A DNA stretch of 64,000 nucleotides from Flammeovirga sp. EKP202 (GCF_014534745.1 NZ_JACVVP010000008.1:62001-126000); one strand, 5' to 3'. Positions 7,961 to 18,046 are shown, counted from the first letter of the stretch. The notes: generated by a model from the sequence alone, not told the origin. Translations and numbers: made by a program.

Positions 7961-10900
7961 ATGAAAAATTTTTTACAAACTAAAAATGTTCTTTCGTTAC
8001 TTGTTTGCGTATGCTTAATGTTATCAGCATACGTTTCAAATGCGCAAGATCGAATGATCACGGGACAGGTAACATCTGCTCAGGATGGCAGTTTTTTACC
8101 TGGTGTTAATGTAAAAGTAAAAGGATCTTCTACAGGTACAATTACAGATTTTGATGGTAACTACAAGTTATCAGTGCCAGAGGGGGCAGAAGAATTAATA
8201 TTTTCTTTTATTGGTTATTCTCAGCAATCGGTTGTGATAGGTACGCAAACTACAATCAATATTGCTTTAGAAGAGGATGTAGAGCAATTAGAAGAAGTAG
8301 TTGTAGTTGGTTACCAAGTTCAAAAAAAATCAGTTGTTACAGGTGCAATTGCTTCAGTTAAATCTGAAGATATCACACAAACACCTGTTCAAAATGCAGC
8401 TCAATCATTACAGGGTAGAACGCCAGGTGTATTAGTTACGCCAGTTTCTGGTCAGCCAGGTGCAGGTATTGATATTAGAGTACGTGGTACTGGTTCAAAT
8501 GGAAACAACACTCCATTATATGTAGTTGACGGTGTTCAAATGGATAACATCAATTTCCTAAACCCAAATGATATTGAGTCTATTGAAGTATTAAAGGATG
8601 CAGCTTCTGCAGCTATCTACGGTTCAAGAGGTGCAAACGGTGTAGTTTTAGTCTCTACAAAGAAAGGTAAATCAGGAAGAACGATTGTATCTTACGATGG
8701 ATACTATGGTATTCAGGAGGCTTGGAGAAAGACTCCACTTATGAATGCTAATGAGTATATGATGTTCCATAATGAAGGAGCTGTAAGAGCGGATAGAGTA
8801 CCAAGATTTACCCAAAGTGAAATCGATAACAACACAACAGATACAGATTGGCAAGGAGAGATGTTCCAACAAGCTCCAATCCAAAGCCATAACATACAAA
8901 TGTCAGGTGGTACAGAAAAATCTACATTTATGGCATCAGTTGGTTACTTTGGTCAACAAGGTATTGTAGCACCCGAAAAGTCAAATTTTGATCGTTATAC
9001 AATACGTTTAAATTCTACTCATAAAATTTCAGAGTATTTTAAATCAGGAGCTAATGTTACTTTCTCAAGAGAAGAGAAACAAGGTATTAATGAGCAAAAC
9101 CAATTTGGTGGTGTTTTACAAAATGCACTTTTACATGATCCTTTAACAACAGTATGGGAGGATAGACCAGAAAAGATACAAGAATTTGATACTTATGATT
9201 TAAAGCCTGCCAATAAAGACGGTCGTTACTATGGTATTTCAGAACAAGGTTTAAGAGAGATCGTTAACCCAATGGCTAGAATCAATAATACTTATAGTGA
9301 AGATGCTAGTAACAAATTCTTAGGTAATGTATTTATTGAGGCTACACCAGGAATTAAAGGACTAAAATTTAGAACTGACTTTGGTGTTGATATTGGTAAT
9401 TGGGGAAACAGAAATTACAACCCTGAAGCATACTATAATGTTGATAACCAAGTTAATGCATCTTCTATAAATCAAGCTGCAGGTTCATATGTAGTTTATC
9501 AATGGGAAAATGTATTGTCATACAATAAGAAATTCGGTGACCACTCTTTCGATGCATTAATTGGTACTACAATGAGAGATGGTAGTGGTATTCAATTAGG
9601 TTCTTCAAGAAATAATTTACAAATTCCAGGTTGGGATTATGCATATGTAAACAATGGAGCTGATAATGATACTCAGAAGGGTACAGGTCAATTAGAATGG
9701 CAACATCGCTTAGTGTCATTCTTTGGTAAGGTAGGTTACAACTACAAAGAGAAGTACCTTATCTCAGCAACAGCTCGTTACGATGGTTCATCTAACTTCG
9801 GACCGAATAATAAATTTGGTTTCTTCCCATCAGTACAAGCAGGTTGGATACTTACACAAGAGGAGTTCTTAAAAACAAATGATGTTGTAAACTTCTTAAA
9901 GTTAAGAGCTTCATGGGGTAAAGTAGGAAACGAGAATATCGGAGCATTTGGTTACTTAGAGTTGTTTGGAGCAACACCATCTTATCCTTTTGGTACAGAC
10001 AAGAATATGGTGCCAGGTTATGGTATTACGAGAATGGCTAATCCAGATTTAAAATGGGAAGCAGCCTCAGAAATTGACTTAGGTATTGATGCAGGTTTCT
10101 TTGATGATAAAATTACTGCTACTATTGATGTTTACTCAAGAGAACGTCAAGATTTATTAGGTACTCTTCCAGTACCAGGATTCACGGGTGTTACAGGTCC
10201 TAACTATAACTTAGGTACAGTAAGAAACCAAGGTATTGAGATGGCTGTAACATATTCTAAAAGAGATGGAGACTTCCATTTTGATATCACAGCAAATGCA
10301 TCTTATAATGATAACAAGGTGATAGAAGTAGCAAATGGAGATGGTAAAATTTACGGACCCGGCTTATTCAATACTCAAGGTCAATTATTAATGGAAGAAG
10401 GTTATGCATTACCATACTTCTATGGATTCAAAACAGACGGTATTTTCCAAAACCAAAATGAGGTAAATGCACATGCAAAAGATGGTGAGCCTATCCAACC
10501 AAATTCTCAACCAGGTGATATTCGCTATGTAGATATCAATGGTGACGGAAAAATTGATAATGACGACAGAACAAATATCGGTTCGCCAATCCACTCATGG
10601 ATGTATGGCCTGAATGTAAGAATGGATTATAAAGGTTTTGACTTCTCTATGTTCTGGCAAGGTCAAGCGGGAGCAAAAATGGTTAACGGAACATTACGTA
10701 CTGATTTAAGAGAAGGACAAAATTACCCAACTCGTTGGTTAAATCGTTGGACAGGAGAAGGTTCAACTAACTCTTTCCCAAGATTTACTTACGATGACAC
10801 TAACAGTCATAACTATGACTACTTGAACGACATGGTTCATATTGAGGATGCATCTTATTTAAGATTGAAAAACTTACAAATTGGTTACACTCTTCCTCAA

Positions 10901-11086
10901 AAGATTAGTAAAAAAGCAGGTATTAGCAAATTGAGAGTTTATGTTTCTGGTAATAACCTTCTAACATTTACTGATTACACTGGTATGGATCCAGAAGTAG
11001 GACACGGAGGTGCTTGGTTCGGATTTGATAACGGATCATACCCACAAGCTAGAGCTTACTTAATGGGGTTAAATGTTACATTCTAA
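7961..11086 (+). CDS. SusC/RagA-family TonB-dependent outer-membrane transporter
   Basis: 1041 residues. The signal peptide ends near SNAQ. A carboxypeptidase-D-regulatory-like domain (ITGQVTSAQDGSFLPGVNVKVKG, about 33-110) is followed by a TonB-box-like acidic stretch (EEDVEQLEEVVVVGY). The plug domain comes next (LQGRTPGV, PLYVVDG, IYGSRGANGVVLV, about 120-230), then a large 22-strand-type barrel ending in LNVTF. Proteins of this family import oligosaccharides with a SusD partner. It is the first gene of a locus with SusD, a glycan-binding lipoprotein, GH3 and GH16-like genes, so the substrate is probably a beta-glucan such as laminarin (inferred from context). No TonB, sensor or anti-sigma gene is adjacent. 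Confidence 0.95.
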   Translation: MKNFLQTKNVLSLLVCVCLMLSAYVSNAQDRMITGQVTSAQDGSFLPGVNVKVKGSSTGTITDFDGNYKLSVPEGAEELIFSFIGYSQQSVVIGTQTTINIALEEDVEQLEEVVVVGYQVQKKSVVTGAIASVKSEDITQTPVQNAAQSLQGRTPGVLVTPVSGQPGAGIDIRVRGTGSNGNNTPLYVVDGVQMDNINFLNPNDIESIEVLKDAASAAIYGSRGANGVVLVSTKKGKSGRTIVSYDGYYGIQEAWRKTPLMNANEYMMFHNEGAVRADRVPRFTQSEIDNNTTDTDWQGEMFQQAPIQSHNIQMSGGTEKSTFMASVGYFGQQGIVAPEKSNFDRYTIRLNSTHKISEYFKSGANVTFSREEKQGINEQNQFGGVLQNALLHDPLTTVWEDRPEKIQEFDTYDLKPANKDGRYYGISEQGLREIVNPMARINNTYSEDASNKFLGNVFIEATPGIKGLKFRTDFGVDIGNWGNRNYNPEAYYNVDNQVNASSINQAAGSYVVYQWENVLSYNKKFGDHSFDALIGTTMRDGSGIQLGSSRNNLQIPGWDYAYVNNGADNDTQKGTGQLEWQHRLVSFFGKVGYNYKEKYLISATARYDGSSNFGPNNKFGFFPSVQAGWILTQEEFLKTNDVVNFLKLRASWGKVGNENIGAFGYLELFGATPSYPFGTDKNMVPGYGITRMANPDLKWEAASEIDLGIDAGFFDDKITATIDVYSRERQDLLGTLPVPGFTGVTGPNYNLGTVRNQGIEMAVTYSKRDGDFHFDITANASYNDNKVIEVANGDGKIYGPGLFNTQGQLLMEEGYALPYFYGFKTDGIFQNQNEVNAHAKDGEPIQPNSQPGDIRYVDINGDGKIDNDDRTNIGSPIHSWMYGLNVRMDYKGFDFSMFWQGQAGAKMVNGTLRTDLREGQNYPTRWLNRWTGEGSTNSFPRFTYDDTNSHNYDYLNDMVHIEDASYLRLKNLQIGYTLPQKISKKAGISKLRVYVSGNNLLTFTDYTGMDPEVGHGGAWFGFDNGSYPQARAYLMGLNVTF

Positions 11087-11099
11087 TAAGAAAATCAAA

Positions 11100-12773
11100 A
11101 TGAAAATTAAAGATATATTAGTTGCAGGAAGTATTGTTATTGGAACAATGTCAATTACTTCATGTTCAGACTTCTTAGAATTAAAACCGACAGATGCTCA
11201 AACTTCTGAAACATTCTTTAGAACGTCTGTTGAAGCAAAACAAGCTTTAGTAGGTATTTATGAAAAGCTTCGTTCAGATTATAATGGTGCAAACCCCAAT
11301 GAAGTAAGAATGTTTGATATGGCTATGGGGGATGATGCTTATGTAGGTGGAGATCCAACAGGAACAGATATGCCTTACTTCCAAGATCTAAGTAAGTTTA
11401 GATCTCAAACTAACAATGCTGCAGGTAAAGCAGCATGGGATAAGTGTTATGGAGGTATTCAAAGAGCAAATACTTTATTGGTTAATTATGATCAAATTGA
11501 TTTCACAACAGCTGAAGAAGATTTAAAAAATAACTTTAAAGGTGAGGCTTTATTCTTAAGAGGGCATTACTATTTTGAGTTAGCTCGATTGTTTGAAAAC
11601 GTTCCTGTAATAACAGAACCATTAGCTGGGGACGCTTGGAAAGGGGTTCAACAAGCAACACCAGATGAGTTGTATGCCCAAATTGCTAAAGATATGGCAG
11701 AAGCTATAAGCTTAATGGCAGAAAGTGCTCCTGAAGGTGATGAAGGTCGTTTAGATAAATATGCAGCAGAAGCTGAGCTTTTAAAAGTATTCTTATTTTA
11801 TACAGGGTATTACGGAAAGAGTGAATTACCAGTAAAAGACGGTGTTGTAATTGTTGAAGGCGAAAGTGCAGTCACTTCTCTTAATAAGACGCATATGGTT
11901 GATTTTGCAAATGATGTTATAACTAATTCAGGTGCAGAACTAGCAACAAACTATGCTGATTTGTTCAATGAAAATGGAGACTACAACAAGGAAGCCATCT
12001 TCGAAATTGCTTTTGCAAATACAGGTTCAGGTGATTGGGGTGATTACTCATACGGTTCTATTTTATGTCAAATGTCTGGACCACGTGGTCACAGTGGCGA
12101 TATTCTTAAATCAGGTTGGGGCTTCATGTCACCTTCAAGAGAACTAGAAAGCGCTTTTGAAGATGGAGATCTTAGAAAAGCATCGACAATTATCTATTCA
12201 AAAGATTTGATTGATTCAAAAGGTGAAGTTTATCAAGCTCATTACAATTTCACTTCTATGCATACGAATAAATATACTACCCATGCATGGAATGAAGCAG
12301 AATCAGAAACACCATTAAACTGGGGACAGAATTATCACTACATCCGATTTGCAGATGTTTTATTGATGGCTGCTGAGTTGAATTTAGATACTAATGCAGG
12401 CAAAGCATTAGAGTATTTAAACCGTGTGCGTCAAAGAGCTGGTTTGAGTAATAAGTCATCAATTTCACTTGAAGATATCCAACAAGAAAGAAGAGTAGAG
12501 TTAGCATTAGAAGGACATCGTTATTTCGATGTGTTAAGAAGAGGTTTGGATGAAGCGGCAGATGAAATCAATGTATCAGGGTATACTCTAACTCCTCCAT
12601 CTGATACAGATGAGATATATGTTGATGATAACGGGAATAATATGACAGGTGATATTGGTACTGCTGAAACTTTTAATGTGACTTTTGATAAGACTAAAAG
12701 AGGTTTCTTACCAATTCCACAAGTAGAAGTGGATTTACATCCAACTTTGATACAAAATGAAGGTTATAGATAA
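11100..12773 (+). CDS. SusD/RagB-family surface glycan-binding lipoprotein
   Basis: 557 residues from ATG 11100. A start nine codons earlier lacks a proper signal peptide. The lipobox ends at Cys22 (SITSC). The SusD pattern is clear: SDFLELKPTDAQTSETFF at the N-terminus, TPR-like helices with GEALFLRGHYYFELARLFENVPV, and a C-terminal LNRVRQRAGL...ERRVELALEGHRYFDVLRRG with FLPIPQVEVDL at the end. It begins 13 nt after the SusC stop, so the pair is co-transcribed and should form the outer-membrane uptake complex. Confidence 0.95.
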   Translation: MKIKDILVAGSIVIGTMSITSCSDFLELKPTDAQTSETFFRTSVEAKQALVGIYEKLRSDYNGANPNEVRMFDMAMGDDAYVGGDPTGTDMPYFQDLSKFRSQTNNAAGKAAWDKCYGGIQRANTLLVNYDQIDFTTAEEDLKNNFKGEALFLRGHYYFELARLFENVPVITEPLAGDAWKGVQQATPDELYAQIAKDMAEAISLMAESAPEGDEGRLDKYAAEAELLKVFLFYTGYYGKSELPVKDGVVIVEGESAVTSLNKTHMVDFANDVITNSGAELATNYADLFNENGDYNKEAIFEIAFANTGSGDWGDYSYGSILCQMSGPRGHSGDILKSGWGFMSPSRELESAFEDGDLRKASTIIYSKDLIDSKGEVYQAHYNFTSMHTNKYTTHAWNEAESETPLNWGQNYHYIRFADVLLMAAELNLDTNAGKALEYLNRVRQRAGLSNKSSISLEDIQQERRVELALEGHRYFDVLRRGLDEAADEINVSGYTLTPPSDTDEIYVDDNGNNMTGDIGTAETFNVTFDKTKRGFLPIPQVEVDLHPTLIQNEGYR

Positions 12774-12795
12774 TCACAATTAAAGAAATCATACC

Positions 12796-14343
12796 ATGAA
12801 AAAATATATATATTCATTCTTAAGCTTTGTCATCCTTATGGGGATGGCAAGCTGTACCAAAGACGACGCAGAGTTAGGTGGTATCGCACCCAGTTCAGTA
12901 ACTTTTACAATACAAGAGTCAGCAAAAACGCCTAATATCTTAGAGTTAGCAAATACTTCTGAAAGTTTCATGTCAAGTTGGACTTATGAAAGAGAGGTTG
13001 TAGAAAATGATTCTACTTATTACAAGGCATTTGGTTCGGCAAATGGAGATTCTGTTGAGGTGGCTTTTGCAGAAGCAGGAAATTATAGAATTTCACTGAT
13101 GGCTTTCTTTGAGGGTGGTCAAGCATCGAAATCAGAAGTTGTTACAATTGAAAATACAGATGCTTCTCTTTTAGATACAGAAGAATTTAGATTCTTAACA
13201 GGTGGCCCTGATAACTTAGAGGGTAAAGTATGGAAATTCCAAAGGTTTGAAGTAGGACATAATGGTTTAGGGCCTACATCAAACTTCTTCCCAGAATGGT
13301 GGGCTGCATCAAAGAATCAAAAACCAACTTTGGGTCACTATGATGATGAGTTAACATTCTCAATGGATGGATTTAAATATACATTGAATAACAATGGTGA
13401 TTCACATGTATTACCTGCTGCTAAAGAATCATTCTTCTCAAATTACGGAGGAACTGTAGGTATTGATGGTGGAGAAGATGGTCTAAGAGTTGATGTTGAT
13501 TTAAATACAGAAGATTGGCAATGGGAAATGACCTCTGATGGAGATGATAGATATTTAAACATTGTAAATGGAGGTTTCTTCAGTTGGTATGTTGGTGAAA
13601 GTAAGAGTTTCTTAATTTTAGAATTGACGGAAGAGAAATTGCACTTAAGAACAATTGGTATAGACGGTAATGCTTGGTATTATATTTTTGCCCCGAAAGA
13701 TATTGCGGATGCCGATGAGGAAACTGATCCAGTAAAAGAGTTAGAAGCTCATGATCTATTTGATAATTTCTCTGGTCAAAAATCAGATAAATTAAATTTC
13801 GAGACAGATGCTGCATTAGTATTTGAAGAGTCTTATGAATTCAGATTAAATGAAAACTCTCCGAGCTGGTTAGTAGGTAAGTATGAAAGAACAAATGCTA
13901 CAGGAGATCAAGGATGGTGGCAAAACTACCAAGCTGAACTTCCTTATAGAATTGACCTTTCAGAAAGAAATGTCTTCAAAATGAAAGTATACTTTGATGC
14001 TTCAAATGATTTTACAACTCCTAGTTCAGCTGATGAAACGCCAGCTTGGTTAGGTGAAGTAGCTATGACTCCAACAATTGCCTTAAGATTAGAAAACAGT
14101 ACTGATGGTGAGGCATGGAGATCTAGAGCAGAATCGTTGTATACTTTGGGTGAAGATGAAATCGGAACTTGGATAGAAGTTACTTTTGATTTCACAACTG
14201 TAATGACGGATGCGAACAAAGATGGATCTTATTCAGTACCGGCAACTGAAGTGACATTCTACGATAAAGTAATCATTCAAATTGGTGGAGAAGGGCACAC
14301 TAGACCTGGTACTTTCTACCTTTCAGATTTTATACTTCAATAA
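12796..14343 (+). CDS. surface glycan-binding lipoprotein (SusE/F position)
   Basis: 515 residues with a lipobox ending at Cys20 (GMASC). An N-terminal PKD/Ig-like segment (about 25-120, with AGNYRISLMAFFEGG) is followed by a middle beta-rich domain beginning LTGGPDNLEGKVWKF (about 135-300). A C-terminal beta-sandwich-like domain (about 330-515) is rich in aromatic residues. I see no catalytic motif. Its place 22 nt after SusD and before two glycoside-hydrolase-type genes marks it as the accessory binding protein that holds polysaccharide at the surface. This is family-by-position; sequence alone gives no substrate. Confidence 0.82.
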   Translation: MKKYIYSFLSFVILMGMASCTKDDAELGGIAPSSVTFTIQESAKTPNILELANTSESFMSSWTYEREVVENDSTYYKAFGSANGDSVEVAFAEAGNYRISLMAFFEGGQASKSEVVTIENTDASLLDTEEFRFLTGGPDNLEGKVWKFQRFEVGHNGLGPTSNFFPEWWAASKNQKPTLGHYDDELTFSMDGFKYTLNNNGDSHVLPAAKESFFSNYGGTVGIDGGEDGLRVDVDLNTEDWQWEMTSDGDDRYLNIVNGGFFSWYVGESKSFLILELTEEKLHLRTIGIDGNAWYYIFAPKDIADADEETDPVKELEAHDLFDNFSGQKSDKLNFETDAALVFEESYEFRLNENSPSWLVGKYERTNATGDQGWWQNYQAELPYRIDLSERNVFKMKVYFDASNDFTTPSSADETPAWLGEVAMTPTIALRLENSTDGEAWRSRAESLYTLGEDEIGTWIEVTFDFTTVMTDANKDGSYSVPATEVTFYDKVIIQIGGEGHTRPGTFYLSDFILQ

Positions 14344-14377
14344 TACAACAAAAGTACTTTAGGTTACTTAATAAATA

Positions 14378-14404
14378 TCAGGGAGCCTTTTTAGGCTCCC
14401 TTCT
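14378..14404 (+). terminator. terminator after the glycan-binding gene
   Basis: A 7-bp GC-rich stem (14381-14387 with 14394-14400) around a T-rich loop, 38 nt after the stop. It suggests that susC-susD-SGBP form one transcript and that the GH3 gene may have its own start within 14405-14585, where I could not identify a convincing promoter. Confidence 0.7.
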
Positions 14405-14585
14405 ACAAAATGTATTGTTAGTGAGGTGATTAGATTGACATTTCTTTTTAGTTTTTTTAGTGAATTAATTAATAATTGAAAAATTAAATAATGAAAATAA
14501 AGAAAATTCTATCTTTGATCAGCTAAAAATTATAAATGAAAATTACTTATTCTATCACTTTAACTATCTAAATTTATTTAAGAAA

Positions 14586-16970
14586 ATGAAATATAATTGG
14601 ACGAAGGGGATCGCATCTCTAGCTTTGTGTGCTGTACTTTATGGTTTTAATACCCCAGACATTTCAACTCCTGAAAAGAATACAGCAGAAATTGAAATGA
14701 TTGTAAATAGTAACCTAACTATCGACGAGAAAGTAGAAAAGATTCTTCACCAACTATCACTGGAAGAGAAAGTCGGACAGATGACACAAATTACTCTAGA
14801 TGTTATTACTAAAGGAGAAAATGTGTTTGTAAGTGACGAACCACTCAAACTAGATAAAAAACTGCTCGAAGAGGCTATCGTGAAGTACAAAATTGGTTCA
14901 GTACTTAACACAGCGAATAATAGAGCAAGAACTACGGATAAATGGAATGAGGTTATTTCTCAGATCCAAAAGGTTGCAATGAAAGAAATTGGTGTCCCAG
15001 TATTGTATGGAGTAGATGCAATACATGGTACCACTTATACTGCTGGTGCTACATTTTTCCCTCAACAAATTGGAATGGCTGCCACTTGGAATACGGAATT
15101 GAACCGTCAGGGTGCTGCAGTAACAGCTTATGAAACTAGAGCTAGTTCTATTCCTTGGGATTTTTCTCCAGTATTAGATATGGGACGTAATCCTGCATGG
15201 CCACGTATCTGGGAAACATACGGTGAAGATGTTTATCTTACTTCTCAGATGGGTATTGCTGCCGTTGATGGTTATGAAGGAGAAAATAACGACCTATCTG
15301 ACAAAACAAAAGTAGCGTCTTGTATCAAGCACTTCTTAGGTTATGGTAGTGAGCGTTCAGGAAAAGACAGAACACCTTCTTATCTTCCAGAAATTGAATT
15401 AAGAGAACATTATTTACCGTCATATAAGGCTGCAATTGATGCTGGAGCACATACAATTATGATCAATTCTGGTATCATCAACGGTACTCCTGTTCACGCA
15501 AGTTATAAGTATTTGACCAAATTGTTGAAAGAAGAGCTAGGGTTCAAAGGACTTGTAGTGACTGACTGGGCAGATATTGAAAACTTACACAACAGAGATA
15601 AAGTAGCGGATACGCACAAGGAGGCCGTTAAGAAATCTATCAATGCGGGTATCGACATGTCAATGGTTCCTTATAACTTCAAGTTTGCTGAAATGCTTGT
15701 TGAGTTAGTCAATGAAGGGGAGGTGCCAATGTCAAGAATTGATGATGCAGTACGTAGAATCTTAAAGGTGAAAATGGAGTTAGGATTATTCGAAATACCA
15801 TACCCTTCTAAAGGTGATTATCCTAAATTCGGAAGTAAAGAACACGAGCAAATTGCCTATAATGCAGCTTCTGAATCAATTACTTTATTAAAAAACAACG
15901 ACAATGTTCTTCCTTTGAAAAAAGGATCAAAAGTATTTGTAGCAGGTCCTAATGCGAACTCTATGCGTACATTGAACGGTGGTTGGACGTACTCTTGGCA
16001 GGGTGAGAAAGTAGAAGAATTTGCTCAAGACTATAATACTATTCTTGAGGCTGTACAAAACAAATTAGGAAAAGAGAATGTAACATTCGCTTCTGGTGTT
16101 GAGTACGATCATGAAGGGCAATATTATGAAGAGAAGAATATTGATATTGACGCCGCTGTAAAAGCTTCAGAAGGAGCTGACGTGATTTTATTATGCTTAG
16201 GTGAAAATACCTATACAGAGACACCAGGTAATTTACATGATTTATACATTTCACAAAATCAAAGAAAATTAGCGGAGGCACTTGCAAAAACAGGGAAACC
16301 AGTAGTTTTAATTTTAAATGAAGGTCGTCCACGTTTAATTTCTCAATTTGAAGAGGAAATGACTGCAGTGGTACATACTTACTTGCCAGGTAACTTTGGT
16401 GGTGATGCATTAGCAGATGTATTAGTAGGAGAGGTGAACCCAAGTGGTAAATTACCTTACTCTTACCCAATGTACCCAAATGCATTAGGTACTTATGATC
16501 ATAAACCATCAGAAGCCTCTGAAAAAATGGAAGGTATGTATGATTATAACTCTTCATTACCTTTCCAATATCCATTCGGATTTGGCCTAAGTTATACAAC
16601 TTTTGACTATTCTGATCTTAAGATTTCTAAGAATGAAATCACTCCTTATGGTGACTTTAAAGTTTCAGTAACGGTGAAGAACTCTGGAGATGTAGAAGGT
16701 AAAGAAGTAGTTCAATTGTATACAAAAGACCTTTATGCTTCAATCACGCCAGACAATAAGCGTTTAAGAAGATTTGAGAAAGTCAACTTAAAACCTGGTG
16801 AATCAAAAGTGATTGAGTTTACTTTAAATGGTAAAGATTTAGCTTTTGTAGCAGAAAATCTAAAATGGACTGTTGAAGCTGGAGAGTTCAAAATCATGAT
16901 TGGAGATCAATCAGTTTCATTAAACGTATCAAAGACTGTTGAATTTGAGAAGATTCACTTCGAAAATTAG
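14586..16970 (+). CDS. GH3 beta-glucosidase, exported
   Basis: 794 residues with an N-terminal hydrophobic signal. The GH3 TIM-barrel domain (about 45-400) contains GVDAIHGTTYT, the substrate-binding KHFLGYG, and VVTDWADI with the predicted nucleophile Asp327. The alpha/beta sandwich domain (about 420-640) and a C-terminal fibronectin-III-like domain (about 680-785) complete the usual architecture and length. Enzymes of this kind release glucose from the non-reducing end of beta-glucans and oligosaccharides in the periplasm. It would act after uptake by the neighbouring SusCD pair. Preference for beta-1,3 over beta-1,4 linkages is inferred only from the GH16-like neighbour. Confidence 0.95.
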   Translation: MKYNWTKGIASLALCAVLYGFNTPDISTPEKNTAEIEMIVNSNLTIDEKVEKILHQLSLEEKVGQMTQITLDVITKGENVFVSDEPLKLDKKLLEEAIVKYKIGSVLNTANNRARTTDKWNEVISQIQKVAMKEIGVPVLYGVDAIHGTTYTAGATFFPQQIGMAATWNTELNRQGAAVTAYETRASSIPWDFSPVLDMGRNPAWPRIWETYGEDVYLTSQMGIAAVDGYEGENNDLSDKTKVASCIKHFLGYGSERSGKDRTPSYLPEIELREHYLPSYKAAIDAGAHTIMINSGIINGTPVHASYKYLTKLLKEELGFKGLVVTDWADIENLHNRDKVADTHKEAVKKSINAGIDMSMVPYNFKFAEMLVELVNEGEVPMSRIDDAVRRILKVKMELGLFEIPYPSKGDYPKFGSKEHEQIAYNAASESITLLKNNDNVLPLKKGSKVFVAGPNANSMRTLNGGWTYSWQGEKVEEFAQDYNTILEAVQNKLGKENVTFASGVEYDHEGQYYEEKNIDIDAAVKASEGADVILLCLGENTYTETPGNLHDLYISQNQRKLAEALAKTGKPVVLILNEGRPRLISQFEEEMTAVVHTYLPGNFGGDALADVLVGEVNPSGKLPYSYPMYPNALGTYDHKPSEASEKMEGMYDYNSSLPFQYPFGFGLSYTTFDYSDLKISKNEITPYGDFKVSVTVKNSGDVEGKEVVQLYTKDLYASITPDNKRLRRFEKVNLKPGESKVIEFTLNGKDLAFVAENLKWTVEAGEFKIMIGDQSVSLNVSKTVEFEKIHFEN

Positions 16971-16987
16971 ACAATAGATGAATAGGT

Positions 16988-17022
16988 GGAAGGGAGTTTG
17001 ATTCGTTGAACTCCCTTTTTGT
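16988..17022 (+). terminator. terminator after GH3
   Basis: A 9-bp stem (16990-16998 with 17009-17017) with a 10-nt loop and a T-run, 20 nt after the GH3 stop. It separates the GH3 and GH16-like transcripts, at least partly. Confidence 0.8.
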
Positions 17023-17090
17023 ATTCTGTGTATTAAATCAAAAATTTTTTGACATTATTACTTAAATCTTTCTTCTTAATACATTTGAAA

Positions 17091-18002
17091 ATGAATAGCA
17101 TATTTACAAGCATACTCGTCAACAATTCTAGGGAACGTGATAAAATACTAACAATATTGTTTCTCTCTTTTTTGATTTCGTGCGAAGTTAAACAAGAGAA
17201 ACCAACAAAATTGGAAGGCGAATTAGATTATCAATTAGTATGGTCAGATGAGTTTGAATACGAAGGGTTGCCTGATACTGAGAAATGGAGTTATGAGGTA
17301 GATGGAAATAAAAAAAAGTGGGGAAATCAGGAATTACAATCTTACACATCAAGTCGTCTTGAAAATACTGTTGTAAAGGATGGGAAATTGTATATAACTG
17401 CTATTAAAGAGGGATATATGGATTCCGTTAGTAATGAGACTTTTGATTATACCTCAGCACGTTTAAGCTCGAAAGGAAAAGGAGATTGGAAGTATGGCAA
17501 ATTTGTAATTAGAGCAAAGCTTCCCTCTGGAAAGGGGACATGGCCGGCAATTTGGATGTTGCCCTCTGTTTCTAAATTTGGTGATTGGCCCAAGAAAGGT
17601 TCAATTAATATTATGGAGCATGTTGGGCATGAAAAGGACTTTGTTTACGGTTCTGCACATACAGAAGCTTATAATCATGCAAAGGGAACTGAAAAAATGG
17701 TAGGAATTTATCTGTCAGATGCTGAAGAAGCATTTCATGATTATAAGTTGGAATGGAGTCCGGAAGGTTATTCTATTTATGTAGATAATGAAAAGTATTT
17801 TCACTTTAGAAATGAACAGAAAACCTACAAAGAATGGCCTTTTGATGAGCACTTTTACATTTTGATGAACTTAGCGGTTGGAGGTTCATGGGGTGCTATT
17901 GAGGGAATTGATGAAAATATATGGCCTCAACAATTAATCGTAGATTATGTGCGTGTTTATCAGAAAAAAGAGGTGTTGACACAAGAAGTATCAAAAAACT
18001 AA
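17091..18002 (+). CDS. GH16 laminarinase-like lipoprotein, probable pseudoenzyme
   Basis: 303 residues from ATG 17091, which is chosen because it best fits a lipoprotein signal (charged RERDK, hydrophobic core, lipobox ending at Cys31). The GH16 subfamily-3-like fold is recognisable: LVWSDEFEYEG, WGNQELQSYTSS, ARLSSKGK, KLPSGKGTWPAIWMLP, and FYILMNLAVGGSWG near the end. The catalytic signature of the family is E-x-D-x-x-E. Here it reads S171-I-N173-I-M-E176, so the nucleophile Glu and the assisting Asp are replaced while the acid/base Glu remains. The codons (TCA, AAT) were read directly. The protein is otherwise full length, so it probably binds beta-glucan without hydrolysing it by the usual retaining mechanism. 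It is the last gene of the locus and ends in a strong terminator. Confidence 0.87.
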   Translation: MNSIFTSILVNNSRERDKILTILFLSFLISCEVKQEKPTKLEGELDYQLVWSDEFEYEGLPDTEKWSYEVDGNKKKWGNQELQSYTSSRLENTVVKDGKLYITAIKEGYMDSVSNETFDYTSARLSSKGKGDWKYGKFVIRAKLPSGKGTWPAIWMLPSVSKFGDWPKKGSINIMEHVGHEKDFVYGSAHTEAYNHAKGTEKMVGIYLSDAEEAFHDYKLEWSPEGYSIYVDNEKYFHFRNEQKTYKEWPFDEHFYILMNLAVGGSWGAIEGIDENIWPQQLIVDYVRVYQKKEVLTQEVSKN

Positions 18003-18046
18003 GCTTGATGTACTTGTTTTAAATCGTTTAGATGTCATATTAAAAT

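Noticed and set aside
16039-16599. 186-codon antisense frame inside the GH3 gene
   Set aside because: It overlaps an intact, well-conserved GH3 coding region and has no protein family features.
17601-17618. Sequencing error as the explanation for the broken GH16 signature
   Set aside because: Two separate codons differ, the frame is intact and the surrounding protein is well conserved. An error is possible but less likely than real substitutions.
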